A stretch of 64,000 nt of DNA from Patescibacteria group bacterium (lineage in GTDB: Bacteria > Patescibacteriota > Microgenomatia > UBA1406 > GWC2-37-13). This document shows, in pieces, positions 1 to 9,946 of the stretch. Under the pieces are notes generated by a model, which worked only from the letters and a program-made list of their open reading frames with translations, did no database searches and had not been told where the DNA came from. Position numbers and translations under genes: made by a program. Location: the NCBI GenBank assembly GCA_026004455.1, contig BPJE01000001.1:124001-188000 (forward strand). Direction: 5' to 3'. Positions within the stretch are counted from its first letter, which is position 1; the number at the start of each line of letters is the position of its first letter.

Positions 1-1179
1 TTTTTTACTTATATTAGTTTTAGATTGATCACCCCACTAATAACTTTTTTAATAATCGTATTAATAAATAAAAAAAATAAAAAATTATTATTATTTTTCC
101 TTATATTCTTTTTTTTATTTTTATTTTTATTAAAGATGGAAAATAATTCTTCAAATTTAGCAAGATTTAATCAAATAACAAATACAACTGCTCAAGGATT
201 AGTTTTAGAAATAAATGAATATAGAAATTTTTGTTCTAATTATTTACCAACAAAAATTTGTTATGCAAATGCAAATAAATTAATATTTTTCACAAGAGAA
301 TTTATATATAGATTCATAAAAAGTATTTCTTTTGATTACTTATTTTTATATGGAGATAATGAAGCTAAATATATAAATATTGACCATTTTGGATTAATAC
401 CAATATTTTTATTACCTTTTTATATTTTAGGATTTGTAAAAATTATTGATGAATTATTTAAATTAAAATTTAATCATATAAATTTGTTTATAATAATAGG
501 CTTAATCATAACACCAATTCCAAATATATTAGTAAGTGATCCACAAAAAATAAGATTATCAGCCCTTTATCCTTTTGTTTGTTTATTAATAATATATGGA
601 TTTCAATTTATTTTTGAGAAAATAAAAAAAATAAATTATTTTATTTTATATAACTTTATTATTTTATTATTTTGTCTTTATGGAATATTTTTAACAATAA
701 ACTTTCTTTTTATTCATATAAATAAATATGAAATTAGTTATTATAATCATGTTAGAAAACTTGCAGAATATATAATTAAACAAGACAAAAATAATATTTA
801 TTTAATAAGAAATTTTCCTGAATTTCCCATAATTTATGCTTTCTATAAAAAAATTGATCCTATTTTATTTCAAAAACAAACAATAAGAAAAAAATCGGAT
901 AATATTGGTTTTTCTCATATTTTTAAAACAAATAATATAATCATGACTGAAAAAAGTATTGATGAAATATATTGTTATTTAAAAGAAAAAAAATTATTAA
1001 GTAAAACAAACTATTATTATGTTATTAATGAAAATCTAATTGATAATAAAAAAATATTAAAATCAGAAAAAATAATTTATTCAACCAATAGTTCATTAAA
1101 ATTAATATATGTTTTTAATTTAAATAAAATTAATAATAAATCGGTTGATTGCTCTTATATTAAAAATTTAAGTTTTTAA
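1..1179 (+). CDS. Polytopic membrane glycosyltransferase, ArnT/PMT-like (C-terminal part)
   Basis: The reading frame is open to the first base of the window, so the start lies upstream and the product is partial. What remains (about 390 residues) has hydrophobic segments near residues 10-40, 125-150 and 155-240, then a hydrophilic C-terminal domain of about 150 residues. That is the layout of the C-terminal half of ArnT/PMT-type (GT39/GT83-like) transferases, which move a sugar from a polyprenyl-phosphate donor at the outer membrane face. The N-terminal acidic catalytic loop is not in the window, so the family call rests on topology and on the two similar genes downstream. A 15-nt gap to the next gene suggests one transcript. 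Acceptor and sugar are unknown. Confidence 0.5.
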   Translation, partial: FFTYISFRLITPLITFLIIVLINKKNKKLLLFFLIFFFLFLFLLKMENNSSNLARFNQITNTTAQGLVLEINEYRNFCSNYLPTKICYANANKLIFFTREFIYRFIKSISFDYLFLYGDNEAKYINIDHFGLIPIFLLPFYILGFVKIIDELFKLKFNHINLFIIIGLIITPIPNILVSDPQKIRLSALYPFVCLLIIYGFQFIFEKIKKINYFILYNFIILLFCLYGIFLTINFLFIHINKYEISYYNHVRKLAEYIIKQDKNNIYLIRNFPEFPIIYAFYKKIDPILFQKQTIRKKSDNIGFSHIFKTNNIIMTEKSIDEIYCYLKEKKLLSKTNYYYVINENLIDNKKILKSEKIIYSTNSSLKLIYVFNLNKINNKSVDCSYIKNLSF

Positions 1180-1194
1180 AAAATCAAAAAATCA

Positions 1195-2646
1195 ATGAAT
1201 TTCTGGCAAAAAATATTGTTAGTAATAGTTTTATTTTTTTATATTTATTTTCGAATAACACCAATTATTCATCAAACAGTTCCTTACACTTATGATCAAG
1301 GTAGAGATTTTTTAAAAGTAAAAGAAATCGTTGAAAATAAAAATTTCACTCTTATTGGTCCGACAACAGGATTAGAAGGTATTTTTCATGGAGTTTGGAT
1401 TTATTATTTTTTATCAATTCCTTACATTCTTTTTTCTGGTAATCCCATTGGTTTTTATTACTTTTTCTTTCTTATAAATTTAATTGTTAATCTATTATTT
1501 TTTAATTTTTTAAGAAAAAAATTTAATTTTAATTTAGCAATTTTATTTTTGTTGACGACCTCAATTTCCAAATATTTTATCAATGAAGCATTCTCGCCAA
1601 GCAACGATCATCTTGTAAGTATTTTTATTTTAGGATTTATTTATTTTTCTTATCTTTATTTTTTAAAAAAAGAAAAAAAATATTTATTTTTAACAATGAT
1701 GTTTTCTGGATTTATATTAGAATCAGAGTTTGCTTTTGGTCTTTTTTTAATTCCCTCAACTTTCTTTAGCTTTTTAATTATTGAAAAAAAATCATTTATT
1801 AAAAAAATCCCTCTTTTTTTTATTAGTATTATTCCTCCATCTTTACCAAGATTTATATTTGAAATAAAACATAATTTTTTACAAACAAAAAATTTTCTAA
1901 AATATCTTTTTTCAAATCAATCTAATAATTTAGAATTTACTCAAATTATAAAAGAAAGATTAATTTTATTTTTTAATTATATAAACGATATTTTTACATA
2001 TAAATATTTATCAATAATCTTCTTATTGTTATTTATTTTTGGATTGATAACAAAAAAAATAAAATTAAATAAAAACAATCTTTGGATAAAATTTAATTTA
2101 TTAATATTAAGCTTAATTTTTTTATTATTAATAATTTATAAAAAAGATCCTTTTTATCCTTATTATCTAAATGGTATTCAATATATTTTTTTAATTATCG
2201 CTTTATTTTTCTTAAACCAAAAAAATAGTTTTTTAAAACTATTTAATATTTTTTTAATAATATTTTTTCTTATTATTAATTTAATAAACTTTAAAAACTC
2301 AATTTTTAAAAAAAATATTCCTCTTTTAGGACTTCGAGCAGATAATGAGATTATTAATTATTTTGTTAAAAACGAATCAAAAGACTATTTTTGTTTAAGA
2401 ATTTATACACCTCCTGTTATTCCTTATACCTATCAATATTTACTTCAATACTACGTTGATAAAAAACAAATAAAATATCCAAAAGGCGATTTTTATAAAG
2501 GTCAATGTTATTTTATAATTGATAAAGAACCATATGAATTTAGATTATCAAAATGGCGAGAAGAAAATACTCCTGAAAATGCTAAATTAATAAAAAAAAT
2601 CAGTTTTGAAAATGGTTCAACTATTGAATTATGGAAAGAAAATTAA
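1195..2646 (+). CDS. Polytopic membrane glycosyltransferase, ArnT/PMT-like
   Basis: A 483-residue membrane protein with an N-terminal helix, a short external loop containing YDQGRD (around residue 33), roughly ten further hydrophobic segments, and a soluble C-terminal tail of about 100 residues. An acidic pair in the first external loop followed by a multi-helix bundle is characteristic of the GT-C superfamily (ArnT, PMT, GT39), which use lipid-linked sugars. The loop continues with a LIGP segment that recurs in the next gene, so the two are probably paralogues. It starts at ATG 15 nt after the preceding stop and overlaps the next gene by 16 nt, consistent with an operon. Likely role: glycosylation of surface protein or polymer; donor and acceptor cannot be read from sequence. 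Confidence 0.65.
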   Translation: MNFWQKILLVIVLFFYIYFRITPIIHQTVPYTYDQGRDFLKVKEIVENKNFTLIGPTTGLEGIFHGVWIYYFLSIPYILFSGNPIGFYYFFFLINLIVNLLFFNFLRKKFNFNLAILFLLTTSISKYFINEAFSPSNDHLVSIFILGFIYFSYLYFLKKEKKYLFLTMMFSGFILESEFAFGLFLIPSTFFSFLIIEKKSFIKKIPLFFISIIPPSLPRFIFEIKHNFLQTKNFLKYLFSNQSNNLEFTQIIKERLILFFNYINDIFTYKYLSIIFLLLFIFGLITKKIKLNKNNLWIKFNLLILSLIFLLLIIYKKDPFYPYYLNGIQYIFLIIALFFLNQKNSFLKLFNIFLIIFFLIINLINFKNSIFKKNIPLLGLRADNEIINYFVKNESKDYFCLRIYTPPVIPYTYQYLLQYYVDKKQIKYPKGDFYKGQCYFIIDKEPYEFRLSKWREENTPENAKLIKKISFENGSTIELWKEN

Positions 2647-4013
2647 AAATAATTTTATTCATTCTAATTTTTTTTATATTTTCTTTAGTACATTTTTATA
2701 ATATTGAAAAAAGAGTTGGTTTTGGATGGGATCAAGAATCATATTCATATCAGGTAAAAAACATTTTAAAAGATCATAAACTAACTTTAATAGGTCCAAG
2801 AAGTGCTGATATTAAAGGATTTTTTTTAGGACCATATTTTATATATATTCTTATACCATTTTATTTTTTCACTAATCTTCACCCTTCTGCATTGATATTG
2901 TTTTTGATTTTTTTTAATTTGTTTTTTTTCTTTATCTCATTTTATTTAATAAAAAAAATGTTTGATTTTTGGATGGCGTTTTATTTTTTTATATTATGGA
3001 TACTAAATAAACAAATAATTGCTTACGATATCACTCCATGGAACCCTATTTTTATTCCTTTAGGAGCAGTTATTAATTTATATTTTTTAAAAAAAATTAT
3101 TGGAAAAAATTCTACTATATTATGGATTATTTTAGGAATATTATCTGGGCTATTTATTAATATGCATTTTTCTTTTATTTTTATTATTATTTTTAATCTA
3201 TTTTTCTTATTCTTATTAGATTTAAAACAAAAAAAGATTAACATTAAAAATTATTTTTTATTTTTTTTATCATTTTTAATAACGTTTTTACCTCTTATTA
3301 TTTTTGATCTAAGACATAATTTTTTAAATATAAAATTATTTATAAATTTCTTTTTTGGAAAAGAAAAAACTCAATCTTATAATTTATTTTTATGGATGCC
3401 GGTTTTCTACAACATGATAAAAAATCTAACAATAGTTAATTTCGACAATAATTTAAAAATTCTATTTTTTTATTTATCGTTTATATTAATATTTTTTTAT
3501 TTAATTAAAAAAGAAAAGGAAAACTTCACAAAAATTTTTTTAAAATCATTTTTGTTGATTTGGCTTATTTTTCCAATTTTTTTTATTCTATATAATAAAA
3601 GACCATCAGAATATTATTTTTTATTTTTAATGCCCTATTTTTATATAACAATAATATTGTTTTTTAATAAAATACAAATTAAAAAAATTTTCTTTTTATA
3701 TCTGTTAATAATTTTTTTTATTAATAAAAATCAATTATTTTCAGTAATAAATGATGACTTAAATGGATTGTATTATAAAGACAAAGCCATAAAATACATA
3801 AAAAAAACTATTAAAGATAGTAAAAAATTTAATATTAGTTATAAAGTCCCAATTGGTGAAAATAATGGATATCAATATTTGATTGAATATTATGATATAA
3901 AACAATCAGGTAATTTTAATGATTCTTTAATTGAAATTGTTTCACCACCAGAAACAAATAATATTAAATTTGGAGCAATAGGGATAAAAATACCAACTGA
4001 ATTAAAAAATTAA
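2631..4013 (+). CDS. Polytopic membrane glycosyltransferase, ArnT/PMT-like
   Basis: A 460-residue integral membrane protein, about ten hydrophobic helices, with GWDQESYSY in the first external loop (around residue 33) and a LTLIGP segment shared with the gene upstream. The acidic residue in that loop is the expected metal/donor-binding position of GT-C enzymes. The C-terminal 80 residues are soluble and presumably extracytoplasmic. It overlaps the 3' end of the upstream gene by 16 nt and converges on the next gene, which lies on the other strand, with a 4-nt overlap of stops. Part of the surface glycosylation island; exact substrate unknown. Confidence 0.65.
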   Translation: MERKLKIILFILIFFIFSLVHFYNIEKRVGFGWDQESYSYQVKNILKDHKLTLIGPRSADIKGFFLGPYFIYILIPFYFFTNLHPSALILFLIFFNLFFFFISFYLIKKMFDFWMAFYFFILWILNKQIIAYDITPWNPIFIPLGAVINLYFLKKIIGKNSTILWIILGILSGLFINMHFSFIFIIIFNLFFLFLLDLKQKKINIKNYFLFFLSFLITFLPLIIFDLRHNFLNIKLFINFFFGKEKTQSYNLFLWMPVFYNMIKNLTIVNFDNNLKILFFYLSFILIFFYLIKKEKENFTKIFLKSFLLIWLIFPIFFILYNKRPSEYYFLFLMPYFYITIILFFNKIQIKKIFFLYLLIIFFINKNQLFSVINDDLNGLYYKDKAIKYIKKTIKDSKKFNISYKVPIGENNGYQYLIEYYDIKQSGNFNDSLIEIVSPPETNNIKFGAIGIKIPTELKN

Positions 4014-4567
4014 TTATTATTAATATTATAAATTTTTTTAATAATTTCTGAAAAATTTAAAAAATTTCTACTTTTTGAAGTAATTTTTAAACATTTATTA
4101 TCATTATTTAAAAAATTGATAATTTTCTGTTCATTAATTCTTTTTCCAACAGCATCGTTTTTTAAAATATATTCATTGATTAATTTTTCTTCTAACTGAG
4201 ATTTAGTTAATCCTCCGCAACTATTTTTTTGATTATTTTTTAATGTATTTAAAATATACATTGTTACTGATCTTTCAAAAGTTACAGGAAAAACAACAAA
4301 AAAAACTAAATGAAGCGAAAAAATAAAAATCAAAGCTGAAAATAATAATTCAAAATGATAATTTTTTTTAATACTAAAAAAGAAAAAAATAATAAAAATA
4401 AATAAAAAACTAATTAATAAAATCATTAACCCTTTATAAAATAAAACTTGAGTAAAAATATTAAAAAAACTTAAGCGAAAAAACAAAAAAACAATAGTAG
4501 AATAAAGAATAAAAACAAAAAAATAAATTTTAAAAATTCTTTTAAATATACTTAAAAAATTATTCAT
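4010..4567 (-). CDS. Hypothetical membrane protein, three N-terminal helices
   Basis: I do not recognise this 185-residue protein. Three strongly hydrophobic segments (around residues 10-35, 42-67 and 72-98) precede a hydrophilic tail of about 80 residues that contains a Cys-Gly-Gly and ends in polar, Lys/Asn-rich sequence. It is encoded against the direction of its neighbours inside the glycosyltransferase island, overlaps the upstream transferase stop by 4 nt, and its start lies only 26 nt from the divergently transcribed next gene. A second cysteine (NDNKCLK) lies in the tail, so a disulfide is possible. Function unknown. Confidence 0.5.
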   Translation of the reverse strand: MNNFLSIFKRIFKIYFFVFILYSTIVFLFFRLSFFNIFTQVLFYKGLMILLISFLFIFIIFFFFSIKKNYHFELLFSALIFIFSLHLVFFVVFPVTFERSVTMYILNTLKNNQKNSCGGLTKSQLEEKLINEYILKNDAVGKRINEQKIINFLNNDNKCLKITSKSRNFLNFSEIIKKIYNINNN

Positions 4568-4593
4568 TTAAAATTATTTGACATACTTTTAAT

Positions 4594-6339
4594 ATGATTT
4601 TTTTAAAAAAAATATTTCCATTTTTAATCATTATATCAATAAATATTATCTTATTTAAATATTCTCTCTATTTAAGAAAAGATAATTTTGGAAAACTTTA
4701 TGGCGGTGACCATCATTTTTTAACTGGTTCAACAATAAAATTTACTAAAAATTGGTATTATGAAGGTCCGAAAAATATATATTTTGCTATGCTTGAAAAT
4801 CCAAAAAGCATTGAATTTAAAACTCTTCAAGATAGACTACCTTATGTATCTTATCCACCAGGTGCTATTATTCCAATTTACTTAATAAGCATTATCTTAA
4901 AACAGGAACCATCAACAAATATTGTTATGAGTTATAATTTATTTAATCATTTCTTTATTTCATTAACTTTATCTTTAATTTCTTACTTCTTAATAAGAAG
5001 TTTAAATATCTCTAATTTTTTTTCAGTTTTTTTCTCGTTAATTCCAATTATTCTATCTTTATTTACAGTTGGTCCATTTTATTTTCTTCAAAATATATAT
5101 TTTTCTGATCAAGCAGTAATTTTACCTATTTTATTAGTGATTTTATTAGAAATTATTAATGATAAATACAAAAAATCTTATATCAACTATATACAATTTA
5201 TCTTTCTAACATATGCTACTTTTACAGATTGATATGCTTATTTTTTGATATTAGGTCTATTAATAAAAAAAATATTTATTGATAAAAACTATAAACCTAT
5301 ATTTTTATTAGTCATAAGTGGATTAATACCAATATTTTTTTTAATATGGCAAATATTAAAACTCCAAGCTTTTAGTATTTTAATTGAAAGATTTATTACA
5401 AGAACTGGGTTTGGAAATACTTTAGATGATAAAAAAAGTTTTGTTATTACTTTTTGGTTATCTCATTTTAGAATTAATTTTGGCGAAATAGGAGTATTTT
5501 TGTTTTTTAATTCTGTAATATACCTTTGTTTATTATTTTATTTTTTCAAAATAAAAAATAAAATCTTTTTTTACTATTTATCTCTTTTTTTATTTTTACC
5601 TCTTGTTCAAATTTATTTTTTTAAAAATCACTCAATTGTTCATGATTTTTCTACTTTAAAATTTATTTTACCAATCTCACTTATTCCCTTTACCTTTTTA
5701 CCAATTTCCACCTTTAAAACATTAATAACCAATAAAGAAAACAAAATTTTTATAATAATAGCCTCTTTATTTACCTTTTCATTCATTCTTTTAATTAAAA
5801 TGAAAACTTTATATTATGGAAAAGATTTAAAAAACATTAGTCAGGCGATTTTTTATAGCCTAACAATTATTAATCCATTAATTATTTATTTAATAATTAA
5901 AAATAAAAAATATTTTCTTACAATTTTGTTCTTAACAAATTTCTTGTTAGCTTTATCTTATGTAAAAACTAATTTTCCTCTTAAAAATTTCCAATTTAAA
6001 GCTAAACAAGATATGCCTTACGAACTAATTGGTAATTCAATTAAAAACTGCACTAAATTTAACGATATTGTATTTTCCTTTGAAATTGATATTCCTGATA
6101 GACCAACAATTTTAATATCTCAATCTATGAAAAGAGTATATAAAATAAAATCATTAAAAGATATAAAAAATAAAGTAAAAAATATAAAAGAAGTTTTTAA
6201 TATTAAAATTTTTTATCTTCAAAAACCAAATAAAAAAAACTATCCTTTTGTAAAAAATATTGGTTTTTATAATTGTTCTAATTATTATTATTCAACTTTA
6301 TCTCTTGAATCTCTCAATAAAATACTTAATCAAAAATAA
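4594..6339 (+). pseudogene. Polytopic membrane glycosyltransferase interrupted by an in-frame TGA
   Basis: Two open segments in one frame (4594-5232 and 5233-6339) together make a protein of about 580 residues like the neighbouring GT-C transferases: an N-terminal helix, the external loop GGDHHFL with acidic residue, a conserved YPPG segment near residue 90, then about ten helices and a soluble tail. They are separated only by TGA at 5230-5232, directly after Thr-Asp, where a Trp codon (TGG) would give a plausible TDW-Y sequence. The downstream part keeps coding character for 1.1 kb, so the damage is recent, an error, or read through. RF2 is encoded in this window and other genes use TGA as stop, so a general code change is unlikely. 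Confidence 0.55.
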
Positions 6340-7210
6340 GACTAATAAAGTATAAAAATATAATAAAATCTTAAATTGTAAAAAAGAATAACCTAATAAA
6401 TTAACTAGAGGATTTAAAAATATTAAAAGAAAAATTAAAATTAATAAATTATAAATATTAAAAATAAAAAAACTAATGCTTAACAAAATACCAAAAATAA
6501 ATACATATATATTTCTTATAAAAAATAAATCAATAAATAGTCCTAGAAATAAAATTAATTTGTAAAAATTACTATTTTTATAGAAAAAATTGAGTAAATA
6601 AAATAAAAATGGCACAAAACTAATTAATGTAATAAATAAAAAATCAGTTACCTGTAAATGATTCAAAAATTTTTTAAATAAAAAAGATAATAATTTTATT
6701 TTGTTTTTAACTAACTCAGATTTTTCAAATTTGTATTTAATAACAACTGAAGGAAATCTTTGTCTTACTCCTAAACCTTCCTCATAATTAGCGACTAATG
6801 ACTCTATTTCAAATACATAAGTTTTTCCTTTACTATTTTCAATAATTGGAAAACCAAAAGAAAAATACTCAAAATCTACAAACTGATTTGCCCAATATTT
6901 ATTTTGAAAATACCAATCTTTTTTATTTTTTTCTTTGATTCTAAAAATAACATCATCCCATGTCTTATAATAAGGATCAAAGGCAATTGCTATTATTCCT
7001 AAATTATTTTCTTTTGCTTGAAATTCACCAATGATTTTTTCACCTTTTTTAAAGGATTTTTAAAATTATTTCTAAAAATTTTTTTATCATAAAAATAAGA
7101 TAAAGTTGAAAAACTTAAATCACTTTTTAATAAAAAATAAAATACTAACCCTAAAAAAATTGCAAAAAAAGACTGGGTAGAATAAAATATTTAATAATTT
7201 TTCTTAGCAT
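6298..7210 (-). pseudogene. Hypothetical membrane protein with a central soluble domain, frame disrupted at least twice
   Basis: On the minus strand coding sequence can be followed from an ATG at 7210 to the stop at 6298, but in three frames. The N-terminal stretch (MLRKIIKYF) and a following helix need one missing base near 7175-7190. A second missing base is needed at a short homopolymer near 7045-7050, after which the sequence is open to the end. Restored, it would be about 300 residues: one helix, an extracytoplasmic domain of about 150 residues rich in Trp, Tyr and Phe, then four helices. The 3' end overlaps the upstream glycosyltransferase stop by 42 nt. I do not recognise the family. 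It may be a real pseudogene or carry sequence errors. Confidence 0.45.
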
Positions 7211-7250
7211 ATTTTTTTATATTTTACTTTAAATTTAAATAAATTTCATA

Positions 7251-7256
7251 TATACT
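7251..7256 (+). promoter_or_regulatory. Possible -10 box upstream of the GT2 gene
   Basis: TATACT lies 9 nt before the ATG at 7266, with a weak -35 candidate TTTAAA at 7228-7233 and a 17-nt spacer. The spacing would give a leader of only two or three bases, in line with other genes of this window. Weakly supported because the region is A/T throughout. Confidence 0.3.
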
Positions 7257-7265
7257 ACCTATAAA

Positions 7266-7979
7266 ATGAATAATATTACTGGTCTAATATATACGGCGAA
7301 AAATGATAATAATATTGGAGAATGTATAAAATCAGTTAAATTGTTAACTGATAATATTATCTTAGTCTATCCTGATTCAAAAATAGTTGAGACGGTCAGA
7401 GAAAAAGGTATAAAAATGGCTAAAACTGACTGGGTATTAATTTTAGATGCTGATGAAAGAATTACTCAAGAATTAGCTGAAGAAATAAAAAAAATAATTA
7501 ATGAAAAAAATCAAAATTTTGCTGGTTATAAAATTCCTCGAAAAAATATTTTCTCTAAAACTAAATGGTTAAAATATGGAGGTTGGTGGCCTGATTACCA
7601 AACAAGACTTATTAACAAAAAATATTTTGTCACTTGGCCAAAACAAATTCATTCAACTCCCATTATTAAAGGTAAAATTGGTTTTTTAAAACATCCTCTT
7701 CTCCATTTTTTTCACGGAGATTTAGAAAAAATGGTTGAAAAAACCGCAATTTTTGAAGATATAGAATCTGATCTTTTGTATCATGCTAAAAAAAATGCTA
7801 ATACGATAATTTTTTTCAGAAAATTTTTTGGAGAACTTTATCGACGACTGATAAAAAAATTTGGTTTTTTAGATGGTAAAATTGGCATAATTGAATCTAT
7901 TTATCAAGCTTTTTCAAAAACAATTACTTATTTGTTTTTATATGAAAAAAACAAAATTAGTAAAAATCGGTCTTTATAA
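7266..7979 (+). CDS. GT2-family glycosyltransferase, apparently lacking a segment of the nucleotide-binding region
   Basis: A 237-residue cytoplasmic GT-A fold transferase of the WaaE/LpsA-like GT2 type: it opens with a typical beta-strand, has the metal-binding LDADE motif (around residues 62-66), then GGWWPDYQTRL and HFFHGDLE segments usual in this group. Between the strand ending IILV (around residue 34) and the helix before LDADE only about 28 residues are present. Family members normally have here an Asp-x-Ser-Thr-Asp-x-Thr nucleotide-binding loop plus a helix and strand, about 20 residues more. The frame is intact, so either an in-frame deletion removed them or the enzyme is a divergent, possibly inactive form. 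It overlaps the next gene by 38 nt. Confidence 0.6.
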   Translation: MNNITGLIYTAKNDNNIGECIKSVKLLTDNIILVYPDSKIVETVREKGIKMAKTDWVLILDADERITQELAEEIKKIINEKNQNFAGYKIPRKNIFSKTKWLKYGGWWPDYQTRLINKKYFVTWPKQIHSTPIIKGKIGFLKHPLLHFFHGDLEKMVEKTAIFEDIESDLLYHAKKNANTIIFFRKFFGELYRRLIKKFGFLDGKIGIIESIYQAFSKTITYLFLYEKNKISKNRSL

Positions 7980-9039
7980 TCCTTTTTTAGACACTTTGGG
8001 CGGTGGTGAAAAACATATTTTTTTAATAATTAATGGTTTATGTGAAATTTTTTCAGAAAAAAAAATTAATGTTAAAGTAATATTTTTTTGGCAAAAAAAT
8101 ATATTAAAAAAAATTCTTGAAAGATTTGATTTTTCATTTATTAAAAATATCGAGTTTTTCACACCATTAAATCAACTATCAACAATAGAAACTTTAAAAG
8201 TTTTAAAACAATTTGATTATTTTTTTTATGTCACTGATGGCAGTTATTTTTTTTCAACTGCTAAAAAAAATTACATTTTTTCAATGATTCCTGATAAAAA
8301 ACTTTATCAAATGAATTTTTTAAACAAGCTAAAACTTTTAAACTATCAATTTATCTCTAACTCAAGATACACTTCTTTTTGGCTTAATCAATGGAAAATC
8401 AAAAATATTGTCATTGAACCATATATTGAAGAAAAATTTTATTATCAAAATGAAAAAAAAGAAAAAATTATCCTTTCTGTTGGTCGCTTTTTTCCTCATC
8501 TTCATAGTAAAAATCAACAAAAAATTATTAATACTTTCTTAAACTTAAAAAAAACAAATAAACTATTTTCCTCATATCAACTAGTTTTAGCTGGTGGATT
8601 AAAAGATGAAGATAAAAACTATTTTAAAAGTTTAAAAAAAATTGTTAAAAATGATCAATCAATTATTTTTTTACCAAATATAAAAACTAATAAATTAATA
8701 AATCTTTATAAAAAATCTAAATATTTTTGGCATTTTACTGGTTTAGGAGTAAACGAAAATAAAAACCCAGAAATGGTAGAACATTTTGGTATTGCTTCAC
8801 TTGAAGCAATGGTCGCTGGATGTCTCACTTTTTGTCATAATTCAGGCGGACCAAAAATAATATTAAAAAATAAATTTTCAGAATTTCTTTTTAACAATGA
8901 AGATGATTTAATAAAAAAAATGATTTTTATTGAAAAAAATTTATCTTTACAAAACAAACTTAAAAATAAAGCTATTTTAATGGTTAAAAACAATTTTAAT
9001 TATAAAAACTTTAAAAATAAAATAAATCTTATTTTATGA
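7942..9039 (+). CDS. GT4-family glycosyltransferase
   Basis: A GT-B fold transferase of about 365 residues. The N-terminal Rossmann domain begins with LYNPFLDTLGGGEKH, whose Gly-rich loop binds the acceptor side in GT4 enzymes. The second domain begins at ILSVGRFFPHLHSKNQQ, and the donor-site EX7E motif is EHFGIASLE followed by AMVAGC and a GGP turn. An upstream in-frame start at 7891 exists, but the ATG at 7942 begins right at the conserved N-terminus and I prefer it. The gene overlaps the GT2 gene before it by 38 nt and is followed by another GT2 after 12 nt. It probably acts in the cytoplasm on a lipid-linked sugar. Confidence 0.75.
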   Translation: MKKTKLVKIGLYNPFLDTLGGGEKHIFLIINGLCEIFSEKKINVKVIFFWQKNILKKILERFDFSFIKNIEFFTPLNQLSTIETLKVLKQFDYFFYVTDGSYFFSTAKKNYIFSMIPDKKLYQMNFLNKLKLLNYQFISNSRYTSFWLNQWKIKNIVIEPYIEEKFYYQNEKKEKIILSVGRFFPHLHSKNQQKIINTFLNLKKTNKLFSSYQLVLAGGLKDEDKNYFKSLKKIVKNDQSIIFLPNIKTNKLINLYKKSKYFWHFTGLGVNENKNPEMVEHFGIASLEAMVAGCLTFCHNSGGPKIILKNKFSEFLFNNEDDLIKKMIFIEKNLSLQNKLKNKAILMVKNNFNYKNFKNKINLIL

Positions 9040-9045
9040 TAGAAT
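9040..9045 (+). promoter_or_regulatory. Extended -10 box, leaderless start
   Basis: TGA-TAGAAT: an extended -10 (TGN at 9037-9039) whose last base is 6 nt from the ATG at 9052. No convincing -35 is visible. The spacing puts the expected transcription start at the start codon. Confidence 0.4.
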
Positions 9046-9051
9046 ACCTTT

Positions 9052-9946
9052 ATGAAAACTTTACCAATTTCAATTATCATTCCTGTTTATAAAAACTACG
9101 AAATGTTTTATAAATATTTAGAAATAAATAAAAAATTTATTAGTGATTGTGAAGTAATTATAATGAATGACTATCCTTTTGAAAATATTACTAAAAAAAC
9201 AAAAGAGATTTTAAAAACTGCTAAAGTTTTCAACAATAAAAAAAATTTAGGCTTTGCTGTAAATGTAAATAAAGGAGTTAAAAAAGCAACAAAAAAAATA
9301 TGTTTTTTTAATGAACTCTGATGTTGTTTTACGTGATGATAGCTTCAAAAAAGCTATCGATCATTTCAAAAAAAACAAAAAATTATTTGCCGTTGGTTTT
9401 TCTCAAATTGAAAAAGATGGTAAAATTGTTGGCGCAAATACTTGTTATTTTAAAAACGGTTTTATTAATCACTCTCATAAAAAAATTAGTGATAAAAAAA
9501 TAGAAAAAATTTTTTGGGCAGAAGGAGGAGCGTCGATTTTTAGGCGAGATTTATTTTTAAAACTTGGATCTTTGGATGAACTTTTTAATCCTTTTTATTG
9601 GGAAGATATTGATCTTTCATATCGCGCTTGGAAATCTGGTTATCAAGTAATTTTTGATCCAAATATTTTAGTTGAACACCATCACGAATCAACAATTGGA
9701 AAGTATTTTCAACAACAAAAAATTTTAAGAACTGCTTTTCGCAATCAACTGTATTTTCATTGGAAAAATTTAACTGATAAAGAATTTTTAATAAAACATT
9801 TAATTAATTTACCAAAACAAATTTTTCGTCCAGGATTTTTTGACGCTTTATTAAATCTTCCAAAAATTTTAAAATTAAGAAAAAAAGTAACTAAATTATT
9901 TAAAAAAACTGATAAAGAAATCATCAATCAATTTAATTATGATTAA
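9052..9946 (+). CDS. GT2-family glycosyltransferase (rhamnosyltransferase-like), single-base frameshift
   Basis: Two overlapping open segments (9052-9321 and 9311-9946) form one GT2 enzyme of about 297 residues if one T is removed from the seven-T run at about 9302-9308; the junction then reads CFLMNSDVVL, the usual DxD-containing strand of the family. Upstream are the start ISIIIPVYKN and a NDYP/NLGF nucleotide-binding region; downstream are FWAEGGASIFRRD, NPFYWEDIDLSYRAW (the acidic ED motif) and HHHEST, all typical of rhamnosyltransferase-like GT2 proteins. It lies 12 nt after the GT4 gene and overlaps the next gene by 8 nt. The break lies in a homopolymer and is probably an error or slippage site. 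Confidence 0.65.

Noticed and set aside
4570-4593. TTGACA followed by TAATAT before the gene at 4594 as promoter
   Set aside because: The boxes are only about 7 nt apart, too close for a sigma-70-type promoter.
5230-5232. General recoding of UGA (as in Gracilibacteria/SR1, UGA=Gly)
   Set aside because: prfB (RF2) is intact, and several genes (ftsE, 23283, valS, 60173) end in TGA with ATGA overlaps; only one in-frame TGA needs explaining, and Trp rather than Gly would fit there.
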